This document shows positions 32,545-34,621 of a stretch of 34,621 nt of DNA, one piece after another. Source of the stretch: JAFIHK01 sp041441455 (GTDB lineage: Bacteria; Bacteroidota; Bacteroidia; Bacteroidales; UBA932). Position 1 is the stretch's first letter; every line of letters begins with the position of its first letter. The stretch is taken from the NCBI GenBank assembly GCA_041441455.1, contig JASDTB010000005.1, forward strand, positions 1-34,621. The letters run 5' to 3'. The notes below the pieces were generated by a model. It searched no databases. It had not been told where the DNA came from and worked only from the letters and a program-made list of their open reading frames with translations. The position numbers were made by a program, and so were the translations under genes.

Positions 32545-33651
32545 ATGAGAAGAGTTTTTTCTAGTCTTGTAATCATGTCTTTATTAGCAACAATTATCTC
32601 TACTACATCTTGTAGTATCGCCGCTAGAAAATCTGTCGAAAAAAATATCAAATTCAATTCTGACTTTGATGAAATGTTATATCTTGCTTCATTAGCAGGG
32701 AGCTCTCATAATACTCAACCTTGGAGAGTAGAGAGGTTAAATGATAATCTTGTAAAAGTATATCCAGACTTTTCGAGACATTTAAAAGTTGTAGATCCAT
32801 CTTCAAGGGGGTTGTATATATCTCTGGGAGCATTTGTTCAGACATTTGTTCTAGCGGGCAATTCCAAAGGAATTCAATGCAATGTAGTGTTAGACTCATT
32901 GACAAATCAATCTAATCCACATATTGTAATTCAATTAAACCAAGGTGTGCAAAGCAGTGAGAACTGGGTTAAGAGAATTAAAGAGAGGAGGACTTTGAGA
33001 AGCTCTTTTTCAAGGGCAAAAATTAAAGAAGGAGATCTTTCTTATCTGTTTGCAGGAGAGAATCGTCAAAATATTGTATGTTTTGATGCATCTTCCAAGA
33101 TTGGATCTTATATCTCTGATAATATGCTTAAGGCTTATATTTCACAAAATCAAGATACTGCGGCCTTGAGTGAGTTGGCTGAGTGGATGAGGTTTTCAAA
33201 TAAGGATGTGTTGTCGAAAAGAGATGGGTTGACTACTAGTGGTATGGAGTTAAAGGGGTTTGCGGGTAATATGGTAAGCTTATTTTTCAAACCAGAGGAT
33301 TCGAAAAAGAGCTCTTTTGTGAATAAAGGGGTTGAAAGGACTGCAAAACAAGTTGTTGATTGTGGTGGATGGATTGTAATCGGCAATAATCAGAATAATC
33401 CTATAGGTTGGGTTGAGGCGGGAATGGCTTACACAAGAATTAATTTGAAGTGTAGAGATCTGATGATTGGATTTCATCCTATGAATCAAATTATTGAAGT
33501 TGAAGCTTATGAGAAAGAGTTTGATAAGCTAATGGTAACTTCAAGTATGGAAAATGATTCTTCATCTTTCAAAGTTCATTTTATTGCAAGAATTGGATAT
33601 GTCTCTGAATATCCTGAGCCAGTAAGTGTTCGTCGTACAATTAAAATGTAA
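32545..33651 (+). CDS. Nitroreductase-fold (Acg-like) exported lipoprotein
   Basis: A 368-residue protein with a lipoprotein signal (lipobox TTSC, C23). The nitroreductase-like features are LASLAGSSHNTQPWRVE, the FMN-binding SSHNTQPW signature, the RRTLRSSF segment, and a late GGWIVIGNNQNNPIGWVEAGMAYTRINLKCRDLMIGFHPMNQ with the typical GEA-like/GF motifs. Acg-family proteins may sequester flavin or act as reductases; being outside the cytoplasm is unusual for nitroreductases. It is monocistronic, with a Crp/Fnr-type site in front, so it is probably induced by low oxygen or a similar cue. Confidence 0.85.
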   Translation: MRRVFSSLVIMSLLATIISTTSCSIAARKSVEKNIKFNSDFDEMLYLASLAGSSHNTQPWRVERLNDNLVKVYPDFSRHLKVVDPSSRGLYISLGAFVQTFVLAGNSKGIQCNVVLDSLTNQSNPHIVIQLNQGVQSSENWVKRIKERRTLRSSFSRAKIKEGDLSYLFAGENRQNIVCFDASSKIGSYISDNMLKAYISQNQDTAALSELAEWMRFSNKDVLSKRDGLTTSGMELKGFAGNMVSLFFKPEDSKKSSFVNKGVERTAKQVVDCGGWIVIGNNQNNPIGWVEAGMAYTRINLKCRDLMIGFHPMNQIIEVEAYEKEFDKLMVTSSMENDSSSFKVHFIARIGYVSEYPEPVSVRRTIKM

Positions 33652-33762
33652 AAGCAGAAGAGGGTGACTAAAAATAGTGAGATGAACCACAAAAACTATA
33701 ATGCTTTAATACTATAATACTTTAATACTTTGATACTTTAATACCTGATATAGTGAATATTA
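33652..33762. repeat. 8-bp tandem repeat (CTTTAATA)6
   Basis: Six 8-bp units at 33696-33743 alternate CTTTAATA, CTATAATA and CTTTGATA. They lie between the nitroreductase-like gene and palindromic copy D. No terminator hairpin is apparent in this gap. Confidence 0.85.
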
Positions 33763-33939
33763 TGCAATTTCCTGCAGATCCCCCCGATCTGCCAGAATAA
33801 AGTATAACTATTTAATAATGTGTATTATATCACTTTTTAATCTCTTATATTGGTATCTTTAAAATAGCTAATATCTTATAATACAGATACATAGAAATTA
33901 TTCTGGCAGATCGGGGGGATCTGCAGGAAATCGCAAAAA
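33763..33939. repeat. Nested palindromic element, subfamily I, copy D
   Basis: The left arm holds CAGATCCCCCCGATCTG and the right arm CAGATCGGGGGGATCTG, inside the same outer sequences as copies B and C (TTTCCTGCAGATC ... GATCTGCAGGAAATCGC). Unlike B and C, the hairpin loops here are truly inverted between the arms. The core is about 90 bp and AT-rich. Confidence 0.85.
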
Positions 33940-33978
33940 GCACTGTCTATGAGATACATAGCATTTATTTGAAAACTT

Positions 33979-34068
33979 CGCTTCAAACATAGATTCAACT
34001 TCAAACTAAGATTCAACTTTAAACTTTGATTAAACTTCAAACTAAGATTCAACTTCATACGAAGATAC
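33979..34068. repeat. 18-bp x 5 tandem repeat
   Basis: Five 18-bp units start at 33979, 33997, 34015, 34033 and 34051. The consensus is AACTTCAAACTAAGATTC. On the minus strand one frame reads as a KLNLSL-type periodic peptide, but it has no support as a gene. Confidence 0.85.
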
Positions 34069-34102
34069 TTCGAATACAAATACAATTGATGTTCCGGATT
34101 TG

Positions 34103-34138
34103 GCGAAGCACAACTGAGCTCATAACTTGCGAAGCACC
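34103..34138. repeat. Single degenerate GCTTCGCA unit, reversed
   Basis: GCGAAGCAC...ACTTGCGAAGCACC is the reverse complement of the unit found in arrays 697-894 and 11627-11820. It lies beyond palindromic copy D, as the arrays do beyond B and C, but in the opposite direction. Confidence 0.6.
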
Positions 34139-34267
34139 ATTATAATCAAGAAGTTATGCCTGAATTAAGCCCAATATAATATATGTATCTTCTGAACAAG
34201 TCATTACAATTTATGTCTACAATGTCGTACGAGCAATATGTCAGATAATCAGAAAGTTATGCAAATA

Positions 34268-34432
34268 CATGCAAGCCAGGGGGTGTCTGCCAGACTAATT
34301 TAGAACGCATTGATTATCAAATGCAATTATTTTAGGATCGAAATTTTTAAGTTAGTTTCAAAAACTTAGATGACTGTATGTGAGACGATTTTGAAAAAGT
34401 CTGCCAGACTACCCATAGTCTGAAGTAAAATG
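34268..34432. repeat. Nested palindromic element, subfamily II, copy F (reversed)
   Basis: The left arm (GGGTGTCTGCCAGACTAA) and right arm (AAAAAGTCTGCCAGACTA ... AGTCTGAAGTAAA) are the reverse-oriented equivalents of copy A's right and left arms. The reverse complement of the right arm, TTTACTTCAGACTATGGGTA, nearly equals copy A's left arm. The core is about 100 bp. Confidence 0.75.
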
Positions 34433-34449
34433 CAAAATGCCTTGATATT

Positions 34450-34621
34450 CATTTGGTTAGCAATGATAGTGAGAAGGTAAGAAGGTGAGATAGTGAGAAC
34501 TAGAGAAAGTGAGGAATATAGGAATTTAGGGTTGTAGGGATATAGGAGAAGTAGTAGAAGTAGAAGTAGAAGAAGAAGAAGAAGTAGAAGAAGAAGAAGA
34601 AGAAGAAGAAGAAGAAGAAGA
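34450..34621. repeat. Purine-rich simple repeats ending in (GAA)n at the window edge
   Basis: Degenerate GTGAGA/GAAGGT text (34465-34545) passes into GAAGTA and GAA trinucleotide repeats from about 34547 to the last base. The array continues beyond the window, so its length is unknown. Confidence 0.85.

Noticed and set aside
33876..34085. 69-aa minus-strand frame with KLNLSL repeats
   Set aside because: It arises from the 18-bp tandem repeat and crosses palindromic copy D; no promoter or homology.

Overview
The window looks like chromosomal DNA of a Bacteroidota bacterium, most likely of the order Bacteroidales. The evidence is a six-gene Na+-translocating NADH:quinone reductase operon, a DUF4493/DUF6359-type lipoprotein, MarR/TolC/HlyD/ABC-2 efflux genes, AT-rich spacers, and repeated matches to the Bacteroidota promoter element TAnnTTTG upstream of operons. 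I cannot name the genus.

Layout. Positions 1-890 hold no credible gene. They carry two nested palindromic elements and a GCTTCGCA-type tandem repeat that runs up to the stop codon of a minus-strand acyltransferase (895-2025). The nqrABCDEF operon follows on the minus strand (8119 down to 2313), ending in a clear terminator. It diverges from a PcrA/UvrD-type helicase gene (8173-10992) through a ~50 bp spacer with overlapping promoters. The helicase has unusual Ser-rich and RYDSGxGG-repeat linkers. A gene-free stretch (10993-12217) is packed with microsatellites, a third palindromic element, a 44-bp tandem array and a half element. Next come a 1078-aa multi-cofactor flavo/iron-sulfur fusion on the minus strand (12218-15454), a DUF4493-like lipoprotein, a left-handed beta-helix acetyltransferase and a D-lactate-dehydrogenase-like flavo/Fe-S protein (15621-20322).

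From 20482 to 25436 lies a redox/metal-flavoured district. It has a secreted Lys/Cys-rich small protein and two divergent operons sharing one promoter region. The leftward operon is DUF6132 protein, HMA-methyltransferase fusion, thioredoxin, 7-Cys ferredoxin. The rightward one is DUF2141 protein, a membrane protein with a winged-helix regulator, a NifX/NifB-like cluster-binding protein, and a metallo-beta-lactamase-fold protein with an insertion. This is the best candidate for an uncharacterised functional system. A MarR-regulated efflux operon (marR, tolC, hlyD and two ABC-2 permeases, with no ATPase gene) occupies 25475-30941. Then come a DUF6920-like membrane protein, a Crp/Fnr regulator gene interrupted by one in-frame TGA, and a nitroreductase-like lipoprotein whose promoter carries a consensus FNR box (31068-33651). 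The last ~970 bp are gene-free repeats, including two more palindromic elements and a GAA-rich microsatellite that runs off the end.

The most striking non-coding signal is the density and organisation of repeats. There are six copies, in two subfamilies, of a ~155-180 bp inverted-repeat element whose arms are themselves hairpins. There are also at least ten different tandem repeats (unit lengths 5, 6, 8, 12, 18, 22-24 and 44-45 bp). Several begin exactly at, or inside, the 3' ends of genes.
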